Shown here: piece by piece, positions 11,680 through 23,409 of the stretch
Layout of the letters: each line of letters begins with the position of its first letter
Position numbering within the stretch: position 1 is the stretch's first letter
Source of the DNA: Ophiocordyceps camponoti-saundersi (nom. inval.)
Lineage: Eukaryota; Ascomycota; Sordariomycetes; Hypocreales; Ophiocordycipitaceae
Reading direction: 5' to 3'
Assembly (NCBI GenBank): GCA_003339415.1
Contig: PDHQ01000335.1
Location: 1-34,814 of the forward strand
DNA: 34,814 bases
The notes under the pieces: generated by a model
Database searches by the model: none
Seen by the model: the letters and a program-made list of their open reading frames with translations, nothing else
What the model was told of the DNA's origin: nothing
Made by a program: the position numbers and the translations under genes

Positions 11680-11694
11680 TTATATTTATAAATT
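11680..11694 (+). repeat. left copy of candidate LINE-2 target duplication
   Basis: TTATATTTATAAATT, repeated exactly at 18342-18356. Joining at this repeat keeps the gag and protease frames in phase (offset 6662, remainder 2), which supports it even though a 15-base AT-only match alone would be weak. Confidence 0.6.
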
Positions 11695-12950
11695 AGTAAC
11701 TTAGAGCTTAAAAATATATAAGAAAAGGGGGGTTACTTTTATTAGTATAAGTAAGCTATTATTAAATTAGTAATCTTAATAAAATTAATTATATAAATAG
11801 CTCTTATAAGTATATATATAGTTTTTAGCTAACTTATACTAGAAGTAAAATACCCGCTAAGAGAGACTACCCTTATAATATATTTTACGCTAGTTATATT
11901 AATACGCCTATAAGCTTTAGTAATCTCTATTAGGTATAGTAAAGTAAGTATTTAGCCCTAGTACGCGCCCGAGCTTACTAATAGTTAAAGTAAACTAGCT
12001 TAATATATCCTATATAAAGTATATAAATAATTATATTAAGTATAAGCTAATTTCTAATCCTACTATAGTAAAAGCTATTCGCGCCGTAGTTAGGGTAACT
12101 TATAAGCTAAGCTTTAGTTATAACTTTTAGTTAGTAAGTTAAATTTAAAATTATAGTAAATTTAAAGTAAGTCTTATACTAATAAGGGTAGTAGAAAAAT
12201 ACTATTTAGCGCGTTAAGGAAGCTTATATTATTACGCGCTATAATAGCTCCTATACTAATTAAGTTATTTAAGCGGCCGCTAGCTATATACCGCTTTATA
12301 GCTTATTACCTCCCGCCCTTAGCAAAGATCCTATTATTAAAGTAACTAAAAGTCTAACTAGCGTTAACCGAATTATTATAGCTATTATAGCTTAAACTTA
12401 AAAATAGTATATTTTTTATATATAATTAATTAATTTTTATAACTAAGCGATAAATAAGTTATATTATATTTACTATATAGCTAAAAATAAAGTAGCGTTA
12501 TAAGGGATATTATTACTTTATAACCGCCCCCTTATCCTTATTACTCCTCCGCTTATTACTAGAACTTTTACTACCCCGGTACTTATCGAGTCCGATCTAA
12601 AGTTAGAGGCTAATAAATTTATCGCTCCTAATATTACTCCTGCTTCCGCTATAAAGGAAGCTCCCGCTATTATTAAGGGCGCTATAGGCGCCTATAACGC
12701 TACCGCGCCGCCTCCTTATAAGGAGATTTCCGGTCTTATTTAAGATAATCTTATTAATAAGTATTCCGATAATAAGAATTTTATAACGCTAAATAATAAT
12801 TATATTATATTTAGTATAAAAAAGTAAGAGCTAGTAATAATTATTTTAAGTTATAATTATAATTATAATTATAGCTATAGCCGTAACTATAGCTATAATA
12901 GTCGCGGTTATCCCTGCGCTTTATATAGTTAAATTAGTTTTTTATATTTA
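11695..12950. other. 3' region of LINE-2, content unresolved
   Basis: Downstream of the recognisable RT on the LINE strand. The forward strand gives a frame (12522-12950) with a Pro/Ala/Ile-rich part and then a Tyr/Asn/Ser/Arg-Gly part (YNYNYNYSYSRNYSYNS near 12850-12905). The LINE strand is also open in places. I cannot decide which, if either, was coding. Confidence 0.4.
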
Positions 12951-15900
12951 GTTAAAATAATTAAAACTTAGAACTAAGTAAGTAGTTAATAAAGTTATAA
13001 ATAATAGTATATTATTATATAGTAACTATTACGCGTTTATACTAAAGTTAGCGCTTCTATTCTCCTTCTCCTTATAAAATAATAATATAAGGTTAAATTC
13101 GCGAAGTTATCTTAATAAAAGGAACTAATATATAAATTACGCTATAAATTAAAAGTTATTAAGTGCCTTAGTAAAATCTCGCTAGTCTTATATTAAGCGC
13201 TTATCAGCGTTAAGAAGGGGCCTATCTTTATAAGTAAAAGTATAGTTAATAAAGATATATAAGACTATTTTATTATTACTATTATATAAGTACTACTTTA
13301 TTATTACCTTAAGCACCTTATAAGCCCGAAAGAATAAATTAAGTCCGATACGCTTAATTTAGAGTTATATAAGTACTATATTAATAAACTTAGGAAATCC
13401 CTTATATATATATAAGGCGGAGCTAGCTTTAAGCCGCGGTAGCTTATTTACGAGGTAGCTATATAATTACTTATATTTCTTTAGCTTTCCCTTTTTTAAA
13501 TATTAGCGGAGGAGCTACTTATCGCGGAGTTAAGTATCGAAATCGCGTTACTTATATTTTACCGCTAGCTTAAGGCCGGACTATATAATATTAAAGTTTT
13601 CTAAGTTCTAAAATACTTAATATCTTCTCTAATAGGGGCGTTTTCTATATTTATTATATACTTATCTAGCCGCCTTTTTTATTATAATATAAATAAGGTT
13701 TACTATTCCGGTATATTATTAGCGGTAATAAGTATATACTATTTAGTAAGTAAGATAAAAGTTAAAAGGTAAAATAAAAGCTTTAGCTTTAATATAGTAA
13801 ATAAGGGTAGCTTTATAAGCCCTAGTAATAACTTAGAAGTACTTAAATTACTTTATAGCTAGGGCTTTTATAATAGGGCTATATAGCTTCCCCCCCGGCT
13901 ATATTAGTAAGGCGAATTAAGTTATACTAAATATAATAGCTAACTTAATAGCTTTAATATAAACTTCCCTTACCCTTAATAAGGTATAGCTTTATATCGA
14001 TATTATAATCTTAGTAAGGGCTAAGTATTAGTACTTAAGCTTAGTAATAAGTTTTAAAAGGTAGGATTTTTAATATAGCTTATAGTATAGCTAGACCCCT
14101 AAGAGTCGCGCCTTTTATATTAGCTATACTATTATAGCTCTAAGCTAGAGCTTAGTTATATCCGCTATCTTTACCTTTATAAAATATATTAACTTACTTT
14201 TAGCTAGCTAAAAAGTTATTTTATATTCTAAAGCCTATTATTCGTAAATTTACTATATACGCTTAAATTAGAGTAATACTTAAGCTTTATCTTACTTAAT
14301 ATTAAAGATATTAGTATTATTTATAAATCCTACTATAAGAAAACTTAATATTAAGTTTAAATATTAATATAATAAGGATATATATAAGAGGAAGAGAATT
14401 AGTAATAGAGGGGACCCTTAAAGGACCCCTTACTAAATCGAAAAGATATTACTTAGTTTATAGTTAAACTTAAGTCTTAAGGTGCGGTTTATAAAATATA
14501 ATCGGATAAACGCTATAACTTATTCTAAGAAGCTTAAGTAGTTTATAATAATAATTAACTTATTATAAGAGATATAGTTAAAGGCCTTAATAAGGTTTAG
14601 TAAAAGGAGTAAGGTAGTGCCGCCTTAGTCTTAGATTATCTTAATTATTTTAGTAAATATAAAAACCGCTATATTAGTAAAGCGCTATAATCTATTACCT
14701 ATTTAGCTATTAGGGAGGATTTAAGCCTCCTCTATTATAGATATAATTTTCCTAGCTATAATTATTTTTAAAACTTTCCTTATTATATTAAAGAGTAAAA
14801 TCAGCCTATATTTACTTAAGGTATAATATATAGCTAATAGCTTACTTACTTTCTAGATAACTATAATATTAGAGATTTTAAATTATAATAAGAAATAGCT
14901 ATTATTAATATAGCCTTAGAAGATTTTTTAGAAAACTTAGATAAGGGGGGGTTTATATTTTTTTAAGAAACTAACTAGAATCTTATTAGGGCTAGCGGAT
15001 TTCTAAGAAGCGATTAAGAAAAGGGCAAAGTAAATATCTTTAGTAATAATAGCGCGCTTAATATAAAAAAGAGGGAAAAGATCGTCTAAGGTAAGTAAAG
15101 GGGCTATATCGGTAAAAGCTAGAAAGAATTATTAGCGAAGTAAGATTATTTTATTAGAGAAGGTAATCGCTAATATTAAATCTAGGTATTTTTAAAATAT
15201 AAGGATATAAACCGGCTCTAGCGTAGCTTAGCTTTATAGCTTAGCTTAATATTTTATAATTTAAAAAGTTAATAAGTTTATAAAGATACTATTAAGGAAG
15301 TTACGCTAAGCGCTATAGCGTGCTACGCTAATTATAGTTTTCTATACCTTTATCGCTTCTTAATAATCTTATTAATATAAATTAGTAAGATTAGTATATT
15401 AATATTATTAGGCTTTTTTCGTAATTACTATAATAGCTATTATTACCTTATTTTACTATTTTTACGCTATAAGGTAAGTTTAAATATATAATAGTATTAT
15501 TATCTCTATTATTATTTTTAGTTAGTTATAAAGTAAGGTAACTATATCCTCGAGCTTTCTAAGTATTATAATAAGGTAAAAGTTTAATTTAAGTTAATTT
15601 TATATTTTAGCTATAAGGATATCTAAGTAAAAAGAGCGCTAAGCCCTAATCGAAATTAAATTTAGGCAAAAGTTAATATTAATATAAATAACTTATAAGA
15701 TATAATTAAAGCTAACTAAGTTAAGGTTATTATTTTAATATATCGCTTAGTAATCTAGCGTAGTCTAAGCTAGGTTTATAATATTAGTCCGCTTATTTTA
15801 TATTTCCTAAGTAACTTTACCTAAGGGCGTAAAGAGTCCGAGGCGGAGGCTAGTTATAAGCTTAAGGAAGTTAGTTACCTTAGGGGAGGACTATTCGTAA

Positions 15901-16600
15901 TAGTCTTAAAAAGGGTAATAAAAGTTAAAATCGCTATAAAGGAGGGTTACTATTAGTTAAGGGTTAGGGTAGATAATATCTTATTAGAAAAGAAAGCTTA
16001 ATTAAATTATTAATAAAAGTAAATAGATTAATATAATTTAAAATAAAGGTATAATATAAAAAAAGATAGATACCGTTTTAGGGGCGGTAAGGGGTATTTA
16101 AAAGGAAAGGTTTAAACGTTTATAAATATAAAAAATTACTTAGCTATTAGAGTTTATAAGTTTATATAATATAATACCTGGAAGTAAAGGGCGGCTAAAT
16201 TAGTTACGTTATAGTTCTTATATATAAATAAAATTATAGCTAATAAGGCTATAAAGTATTACGTAAATAAGATAGTTACGCTTTTATATATTTTAAAAAA
16301 AGGTTTTAATTTTTATTAGGAGTAGAGGGGGTAAATAATTACGATTATATTAGGGTAATAAAGGGGATAGTTAAGGGGATAGTAGAAAAGGTAGCGAAGG
16401 GGGCGGTTAAGGGAGTTCCACGTCCCTTACCGGTATTTCCTTTATTATAGTTACCGGGAGTCGCGCCGCTCCTACCACGGCCCCTCTTCGGGGCCGGTGC
16501 AATATTATCCGCTATATTAAATTAAAGAGTAGCTTATAACTACGAAGGTTCTATATAGGGTTACTTTTAAGCCTAGACCTTAATAAAGCTATTATTAGAC
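12950..16600 (-). pseudogene. LINE-2 ORF2: endonuclease and reverse transcriptase
   Basis: ORF2 nicks target DNA and reverse-transcribes LINE RNA. On the minus strand the RT palm motif reads GFINNTNIFNIK (14330-14295), where Tad1-type elements have F-x-DD; both Asp read Asn. Downstream come EYKITFQLAKSKLIYF (about 14210-14165), ARLLGVQLYYKL (about 14105-14065), and the thumb REVYIKAIKLAI (about 13975-13940). These match LINE-1 ORF2 in the same order. The endonuclease should lie near 16.3-15.5 kb but is poorly readable. Stops are almost all TAA/TAG. The C-terminal limit is uncertain. Confidence 0.75.
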
Positions 16601-16639
16601 TAAGACTAGGTTAGCTATAAGTAATCTTAGAACTTATAA

Positions 16640-18050
16640 GGTTAATATATATAGTTACTATAAGCTTAGTTTTAGTACGCTTTTAAGGTAAGGTAGTCCT
16701 AGGACTATAAGGTATAGTTACCCTTATATAGAATATAGTTCTTAGCGCTATTATTTATTAAGGCTAGGCAAGCGCTTTCTCTTTTTAAGTACGCGGCGGC
16801 TACGTAAAGGCTATAGCGGGGTTATTCTTAATAATATTTTATTATATAACTAAATTAATAATATTAGTAGTATTACTAAGGCCGCACTATATTATTATAA
16901 ACCTTAATATAGGAGATTTCTATATCTATAACTAGTCTGTTTTATATAAGTTTATTAGTATCCGTTATATTAGTAATACTAAGGATAAGGTATATACGCG
17001 TAGCTCCCTCGCCACGGAGCCTAAGGGCTCTAACTTAGGTAATATTAATTTTATTAACTTTCTTAATCTATTATATAAGTGCGTTTTTATCGCTATAAGC
17101 TGCCCCCTTACGTACTCCTTTCGCTATAATAAAGTAGGTTTTCTAGCTACGGACCGCTCTTTTACCGAAGATAATAGGGATTTACTTAACTAAGGTTATT
17201 TACTTCTTATATTTTAAATAAAATATAATAATATTATCTCTATTAAGGAGCCGCTTTACCGCTAATATAGCATTATATTTTAGGGCAGTATTTACGGCCT
17301 AAATAATTTCTTATAAGGTTAGCTATAAGACTTTTATATTAATTATAATATTTTTCGTAAATATAGTAACTTCTTTATTAGATTAGCTTAGGATAAGTTT
17401 AATTACTTTATAGCTATTTACTATAATAAAAGCTTATATAAGCTAAGCTTAATTAATATTAAAGCTAATAGTTTATAAAAGTACTTTCTATATAGCTTAA
17501 GTAACTATCTTTTCGATTAACTTAGTAATTTTAGGTAAAAGTTAGGTCTCGCGTAAGACCGGGGTAATTTCGAATTTTTTACGAAATTTAGCTTTAAGAG
17601 CTATTATAATATCTTAAGCTTCGGAGTATACTATAGCTAGTATTACCGTAATAAGCTTATAATACGCTTCTATTATATCGCTATTATTAAGGCCTTATAC
17701 CTATACCGTTTCCCTATTCGATATAACGCTATTATTAAATTACCCCTAGCTAGATTAGGGGTGCTACGAGGATTAGTTTAGTCCCCGCGCCCCCCTATCT
17801 ACGATTATAAGCGCGTCGCCCGCTCCTTAGGCCCCGGCCTTAGCCGCCGCGGGCGCTATCGTTTTCTTCTAGGTAATAAATATATAATAGGGAGCAAAAT
17901 GCTAAGCTACGGGTCCTATCCCGTGTTCGTAAAAGGTTAAACTAATATATATTAAATTAGCACCTAGCCGCGCTTTAATAAATATAGTAATCCCCCCTCT
18001 TAAGGTTAGAATAGCTATAGTAGTAAAACTTATTATTAAATAATTAAGGC
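16640..18050 (-). pseudogene. LINE-2 ORF1 (nucleic-acid-binding Gag-like protein)
   Basis: The minus strand near 16760-16680 reads YILYKGNYTL*S*DYLTLKA, the spacing of the last zinc knuckle of Tad1-type ORF1 (Cys-x2-Cys, His, then Trp-Ser-Arg-Asp-Cys-Pro) with Tyr at Cys and His positions. The upstream part (17-18 kb) is open on the minus strand only patchily, and its N terminus is not resolved. A GC-rich Pro/Arg-coding block (17770-17960) lies within it. Confidence 0.5.
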
Positions 18051-18341
18051 TAATAGCGATAAGATTATAAAGCGGCGCGCTAAGGGCCGCTACCTCCGCT
18101 ATAGCGGTATTAGCTATTTCTCGCGCGAGTATAAGCTTAATCCTCTCTTATTAGCCTTTTTAGTCTACTTTATAAATATTATAAAAAAGGAGGAGGACCC
18201 CGCCTTAAACTAAGGAAATAAATCCCCCTTATACTAAGTCTCTTATAAGGAGAGGACTCTTATAATAATATTACTTATAAAATATTAAATAATTATTTTA
18301 TAAATATTAGTTAGAATATAAACTCGCTTTTTTTTTTCTCT

Positions 18342-18356
18342 TTATATTTATAAATT
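18342..18356 (+). repeat. right copy of candidate LINE-2 target duplication
   Basis: TTATATTTATAAATT, identical to 11680-11694. Confidence 0.6.
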
Positions 18357-18499
18357 CTACTTTTTTTATTATTATATAAGCGGATAATAGCTATAATTAC
18401 TATACTATTATAAGTAAATCTTTTATATAGCGTTATTAGCTTAAGCGAATTCCCCTCTCTTACTTGCGAATAATTTATATTATTATATAAATATATTAC
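18357..18499 (+). pseudogene. gypsy protease, N-terminal part stranded between the two LINEs
   Basis: Short island of gypsy pol. In frame 2 it reads ADNSYNYYTIISKSFI*RY (about 18380-18440), resembling the start of a fungal gypsy retropepsin, although the DSGA/DTGA active-site motif is not clearly preserved. It joins in frame to Gag through the LINE-2 target duplication and to the rest of protease through the LINE-1 target duplication. Confidence 0.65.
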
Positions 18500-18513
18500 T
18501 AATAGCGCGTGCG
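18500..18513 (+). repeat. left copy of LINE-1 target duplication
   Basis: TAATAGCGCGTGCG, repeated exactly at 25719-25732. The offset of 7219 converts the protease frame on the left (remainder 2) into the pol frame on the right (remainder 0). Confidence 0.9.
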
Positions 18514-18929
18514 TAACCTTTTTATAACTTTAAATAATTAAGGTCCTTATTTATACTTAACGCTATAATATTATAAGAATTTAATACTTTTTACCTCTTA
18601 GAGTCTAACTCTGCTAAAAGAATAACCCTAAACGTAAAGTTATAAAGTAGTCTGCCGCTTAATCTATTATTAGTGCTAATAATACTTAATAGTAAAACTT
18701 AAAAGCTTAACTAATCCCGATAATATTTATATATAAGTAAAAGTTAATATAACGCTATTACTAACTTTATTAACTTATATATTTTTTAATATTTTTTAAA
18801 CCTTAATAAATCCTATTTTAAAATCTATATATAAAAAACTTATTAAGGTAATCTTTATATAAGATTTTCGCCCTATATAAGGTATCTTTAATATAGCGTT
18901 TACTAAGCTTTAATAACGCTAATAAGCTT

Positions 18930-20012
18930 TTAAAAACTTATCTAGCTTACTTATTATTATCTCCCGCGCTATTTAGAAGTTAGTTAAAGCCGCTTTTTAT
19001 AAGGTAATAAGTAAGGAGTTAAACTCCGCCCCTAGAGCTTAAACTTAAGCTAGTATAGTCGCGAACTCCGCCCCGAACTCTGCCCCCCTTATAGCGCCCC
19101 TTATATAGCTAGTTCTAGCGAGAATAGAGAGGGAGGTACTTATATTAGTAAAAGATATTTTAGTAATTAATAGAGTTTTAGCGCTTACTCCTTAAGAGGT
19201 TATTTAGAAAATTAATAAAGCTATAAGCTATTTTATAATAATTACTATATGCTGATTTCTTAGCGGTAATCTTATTATTATATTTAACTTAAAATATAAG
19301 GACCTTGCTTTTAGAAACGAATAAGTAGCTTAGGCTTTTAAAGTAAAGGCTATATATATACGCTATATTTATATTATTATTACTAAAAATATTTAAACCT
19401 TAGTAGCTAACTATAATTATAATACGCTATTTAGTATTATTAAAAAGGTAAATAAAGTTAATATAGTTTAGGTAAAAATACTCTAACTTTAGTATATTAC
19501 TAGTAAAAAAGCCTTATAAACTTATTTTATTATAAGCTTAGGTAGCGTAAAGGATATAAATAAGCTTTACCTAAATAAAGTAATTATAAACGCAGAGATA
19601 ATTTACTATAAACTTTATAAGGATTTTATACGCCTTAAGTAATATTATAGATATTTTTAATTTAAGTATATTATTAAATATTACTAAAAGCTCCCTTAAT
19701 ATAAATACTATATAGCTACTTTATATAATAGCGGAAAAGAAAACTACCTTATATAAAAGGGAGAAAGACCTTACTATTATATTTTATATAAAAGTATATA
19801 CTTTACTTAGTTAAAAAACTACCTAAAGTCTTAGAAATAATAAAGCTATGCTAAGTTTAGCTTCCCTAATAAACCTCGCTTTTTCTAATTATTATAGTCC
19901 GCTTAACCTCTAGCTTTTACTTAGCGGTAACTTTATAAAAATAGCGAAAACTTTATTATAGTTTTTTACTATACTATTTACTTAAGTCTCCCCGAAAAGC
20001 TCTTAACTTAAT
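18930..20012 (+). pseudogene. LINE-1 ORF1: Tad1-type RNA-binding protein with three zinc knuckles
   Basis: ORF1 proteins coat LINE RNA. In frame 2 the N-terminal part holds REVLILVKDILVI and LTPQEVI*KINKAI (about 19120-19230), typical of Tad1 ORF1. The central part reads TYFIISLGSVKDINKLYLNK (about 19520-19580), the family's RNA-binding core. Three knuckles follow at 19643-19822: YYRYFQFKYIIKYY, then YKYYIATLYNSGKENY, then a third ending LKNY; Tyr stands at nearly every expected Cys or His. The frame closes with repeated stops near 20012. The N-terminal start is approximate because the frame upstream loses features. Confidence 0.85.
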
Positions 20013-20084
20013 AATACTTATAAAAGCTATAAGTTATATAATAAACTTTATAACTTATAACTAGCTTTATAATCTTAAGTAAAG

Positions 20085-23000
20085 TTTATATTAGCGGACT
20101 TTATATAACTAAAATAATTATAAATAACTATTCTTAATACTTAGTTTTTATAAAAATTATAACCTTATTATAAAATATTTAAAAAATTAATTACTTTATT
20201 TAGCTTACTTTATTTAATAAGGAGAGTTATAATATTATCGCTATATAAGAATTCTAACTTAATATATATAATCGCTTTTTACTTTTTAAACTCGCTTCTT
20301 ATTACCTTATTTAAAGTAAAAATAAGGCTTTTCTTTATATATATAAATAATATAAAGTTAGTAATTAAAACCTTATTATAAAGCCTAACCTTATTAGAGT
20401 TTCCTTTTATAATAAGCTTTAAGTATTTATTATCTACTCCTCGCCGCTTAGAATATATACCGGACCTTTTTTACGCTTATTACCTCCTTCTCCCTCCTTA
20501 TATTTTACCTCCGCCTCCGCTCCGTTAATTAATTTTAGTAATTTTAATACTTATTACCCCTTTTAGAACTTTTATAAATATACCTCCCCTTATTTCGTAA
20601 AGCTTTTCTTCGCTTTTTACTAACTCCGCTTTAAACTCCTTACTCTTTTTTATAAGATTACTTAAAAAGTATATAAGCGAAGGGCTAATATTATTAACTT
20701 TATTTAAAATACGCTTAACGATTTCCTTATATATCTTAGCTTAGATTTTAATTTTTTTAGCTTTAATTATATTTTTTAATTTATATTATTTATTACCTCT
20801 CCCCCCTTAAACTTTACTTTAATATTATATTAGAAATACTTTAACTTTAATATCTTATAAGTAAAAGTAAGGAATTACTTTTTATTTTCCGCTATTTAAG
20901 CGGAGTTTATAGCGGATATTAAAAAGTTAATAATATAGCTATATAATTAAGTAAATATTATAGCTAATTTAATAATTCTAAAATTACTTTAATAATATAG
21001 TTTTTACTTATATTTATAATAAACTTTAAAAGTTACTTTTATAATTTTAAATATAAAATATATTAAGCGGTATTAGTAAGTATAATTAGATTTTAATTAT
21101 TAGTAAATATATTAAAACGCTATAATATAATAAAAATTATTTATTAGGAAAGCGAAAAAAGATAATTAAAAGCGATTTCTTACTTTTATAAGTAGTAATC
21201 TTAATATTATATAATTTATAGCTTAGTAAGTAAAACTTTATAGCTAGGCTCCTCCGAAGCTTATATATACTCCTCTTTTTTAATAAGATATAAACTTTAC
21301 TTTTTAATTATTTTTCTCTAAAAAGTTAAAGCTTTTAGCTTATAAGTTTTTTTTCTATTTTTTAGAAAATACCTTATATCTTCTAATCTCTAACCTCTTC
21401 CCCTTAATTAATATTCTCTCTTAAGTTATTAAAAATAAGGTCCGCTTTATTATTTTTAATATTATATTATAAAAATCCGCTAAGCTTAATAATATTCTTA
21501 TTAGCTTCTTAAAAAGTTATAAATAACCCCTTATAGTAATCTTAACTAAGCTTTTTTAGAGATATATTACTTATAAATATTTCCTTATTTAATATTAAAC
21601 TTTTATTATTATAATTTTCTAAAAAGCGGGAAAAAGCTTAAAAGTTTATTAAACTTTAGGTAGCTATTATCTTATCTTTTTTCTTAATATTATAAATAAG
21701 ATTTTTAAAACTATAATAGCGAAGAAGATATCCCGCGTAGCAAAGTTTATAAAAATCTTATTATAAGGTTAGATAAGTAACTAGCTTAACTAGTTTACTA
21801 ATAGCGCCTTACTCCTTCTAATAAAATTTATTTATATTATTTAAAGCTTTTAAAGCTCCGCCTCCCTTTTAATATTAAATATAATAAGCGCTTTTAACTA
21901 TATTTTATACTTTAAGCTAATAGAAATCTTTAACTTCCTTAGTTAGATTATAGCTTTCTTTTACTTTTACTTTTTTAATTATACCTTTTATTTAAAAGTT
22001 AATAATAAATTATCGGACCTTTTTCTTTTTTTACTAAAGTTTTTTAAAGCTCCCCGCTCTCTCTAATACTATTTATCCTATATATCTTATCTTTTTATAA
22101 GCGCTTAAAATAAGTAACTAGTATATTTATTATTAGATTTATAAATAATACTAATATTTTTAATATTAAGCGTATCTTTACTTAAGTCTATTATTAGCTT
22201 AAAGAAGCTTAAAGTATTTATTATAACTAAATAATAGAGTATAAAATAACTTTTTAGCTATTTAAAAATAAGCTCCTTTATTTTATAAAAGCCCGCTCCG
22301 CTAATATAACTTTACTAATCTTTAATAAGAATATTATCTAACTTATATAAAAGGTATATATATTTAAGGTTTAGATTTATTATAAACTTTAATAAAAGCT
22401 ATACCTCCGCTACTTTATAAAAAAGCTTACTTATTAATAGCTAGCCTTAACCGAGCTTACCTTATTTACTTAAAGCTTCTTACTCCTCTAAGTAAGGGAA
22501 ATTTATATTAAAGTTATTAAGTTTATAATCGCTTTTAGCGCTATAATTTACTCCGCTCTAACCTTACTAAGCGGGGAACTTAAGGGCTTTATCTTTTAAT
22601 AGCTAGCTATAACTTAGTTTAAATACCTTTATATTATCTTTAAAGCGTATTAAGTAACCCTTTCTTATTATATTAAGTCTAAAACCTTTATCCCCTTTAT
22701 TAATATTTACTTATCTTACCGCGCTACTTATAGCTACTAACTCTTTTATAATAAAGGACTTATAGCTTATATCCGCTCCGCTTTTAAGAGAATTATTATA
22801 TACCTTTACTAATATTATAAAGGTTAGCCCCGCCTTGCTTATATCCCCCTTAAATCCCTTAATCCTTTTTTATTACTTAGGTATAAATTCTAAATATTAC
22901 TTTTTAATCCCTTAAGCTTTTTAAAGCCTGCTTTTATAAAGAATAATAGCTCCGCTAAAACTTTAAAGAAGGAAGGCTTTAAAAGCACGGCTAGTTTTCT

Positions 23001-23400
23001 AAATATCTTACTAATAAACCGCCTTAACTAAAACTTAGTAACGCTTTATAAATCTATTAAGGCCTTTTAAAATTCCTAAATAGCGCCCTAACTTATCTTT
23101 ATAATAGTAAAATTAGCCTTAATAAGTTTCTTTATATTTATAATATTCTTATAATTATAACCTTTTATTACCCTTATAATAATAAAAAAATAAAATAGTA
23201 GCTTACTTTACTTTATATTATAAACTAATTACTTATAAAAAAACGCTTTTATTAATATTTTTTATAAATCTAATCTAAAATTATAAGGATTTTAATAAAG
23301 CTTTTAGCTATAAAGCTATTATAAGCTTTTTTATTTTATAATTTATCTACTTATAACGCCTTTACTAATTTTTTTTTTTTTATTATTTTATAATATTTAA
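20085..23400 (+). pseudogene. LINE-1 ORF2: endonuclease and reverse transcriptase
   Basis: Starts about 75 bases after ORF1. The endonuclease reads KESYNIIAI*EF*LN (20219-20263, frame 2), matching the family's Asp-Ile-x-Ala-Ile-Gln-Glu-Pro block, so the catalytic Glu is still there. The RT is in frame 1: palm RFINNTNIF (22135-22161) with both Asp reading Asn, and thumb VREIYIKVIKFIIAFSAIIY (22492-22551). Next comes a tail block including IPFINIYLSYRATYS (about 22690-22735), the region before the C terminus in Tad1-type proteins. Frames 2 and 1 differ, so a frameshift lies between endonuclease and RT. The C-terminal limit is uncertain and RNase H was not recognised. The opposite strand is also open for long stretches but lacks these motifs. 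Confidence 0.85.
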
Positions 23401-23409
23401 ATATATTAA

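Larger units (their letters stand above)
10600..11694 (+). pseudogene. gypsy Gag, with the start of the protease region
   Basis: Structural Gag polyprotein directly after the 5' LTR. In frame 3 the sequence reads LLFNGNKDLFLA near 10715-10750, the usual small domain before the capsid fold. It then reads NLNYFLSYLNIIFANLY near 10900-10960 and SKSFSNFLIRFKAKLT near 11005-11050, which match the retrotrans_gag pattern (an F-x-x-FL-x-x-F block after a short-repeat helix). Frame 1 is also fairly open here but has no such pattern. A basic region follows, and the frame runs on to a candidate LINE-2 target duplication at 11680-11694. A zinc knuckle may lie near 11525-11570 (Tyr at the Cys positions) but is doubtful. 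The start codon is not identifiable. Confidence 0.75.
11695..18341 (-). mobile_element. LINE-2, Tad1-like non-LTR retrotransposon, minus strand
   Basis: A 6.6-kb LINE in reverse orientation, inserted in the gag-protease junction of the gypsy. From high to low coordinates it carries ORF1 with zinc-knuckle remains, an endonuclease region, and an RT matching that of LINE-1 block for block. No clear poly(A) or short-repeat tail is seen at its 3' end (near 11695), so the left boundary depends on the target duplication. The forward strand also opens long frames here (for example 12510-16000); these are judged to be mirror frames of the LINE genes. Confidence 0.75.

Noticed and set aside
12510..16000. 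A ~1,150-codon forward-strand ORF of unknown function
   Set aside because: RT palm and thumb motifs read on the minus strand and match LINE-1 block for block. With TGA absent and TAA/TAG discounted, mirror frames stay open by composition.
16880..18260. A forward-strand ORF of ~450 codons before the protease island
   Set aside because: It lies opposite the expected LINE-2 ORF1 and shows no family motif; treated as a mirror frame.
20100..23400. A long minus-strand ORF resembling the forward ORF at 13-16 kb
   Set aside because: The resemblance is real but reflects two LINE ORF2 copies in opposite orientation; the coding strand here is plus.
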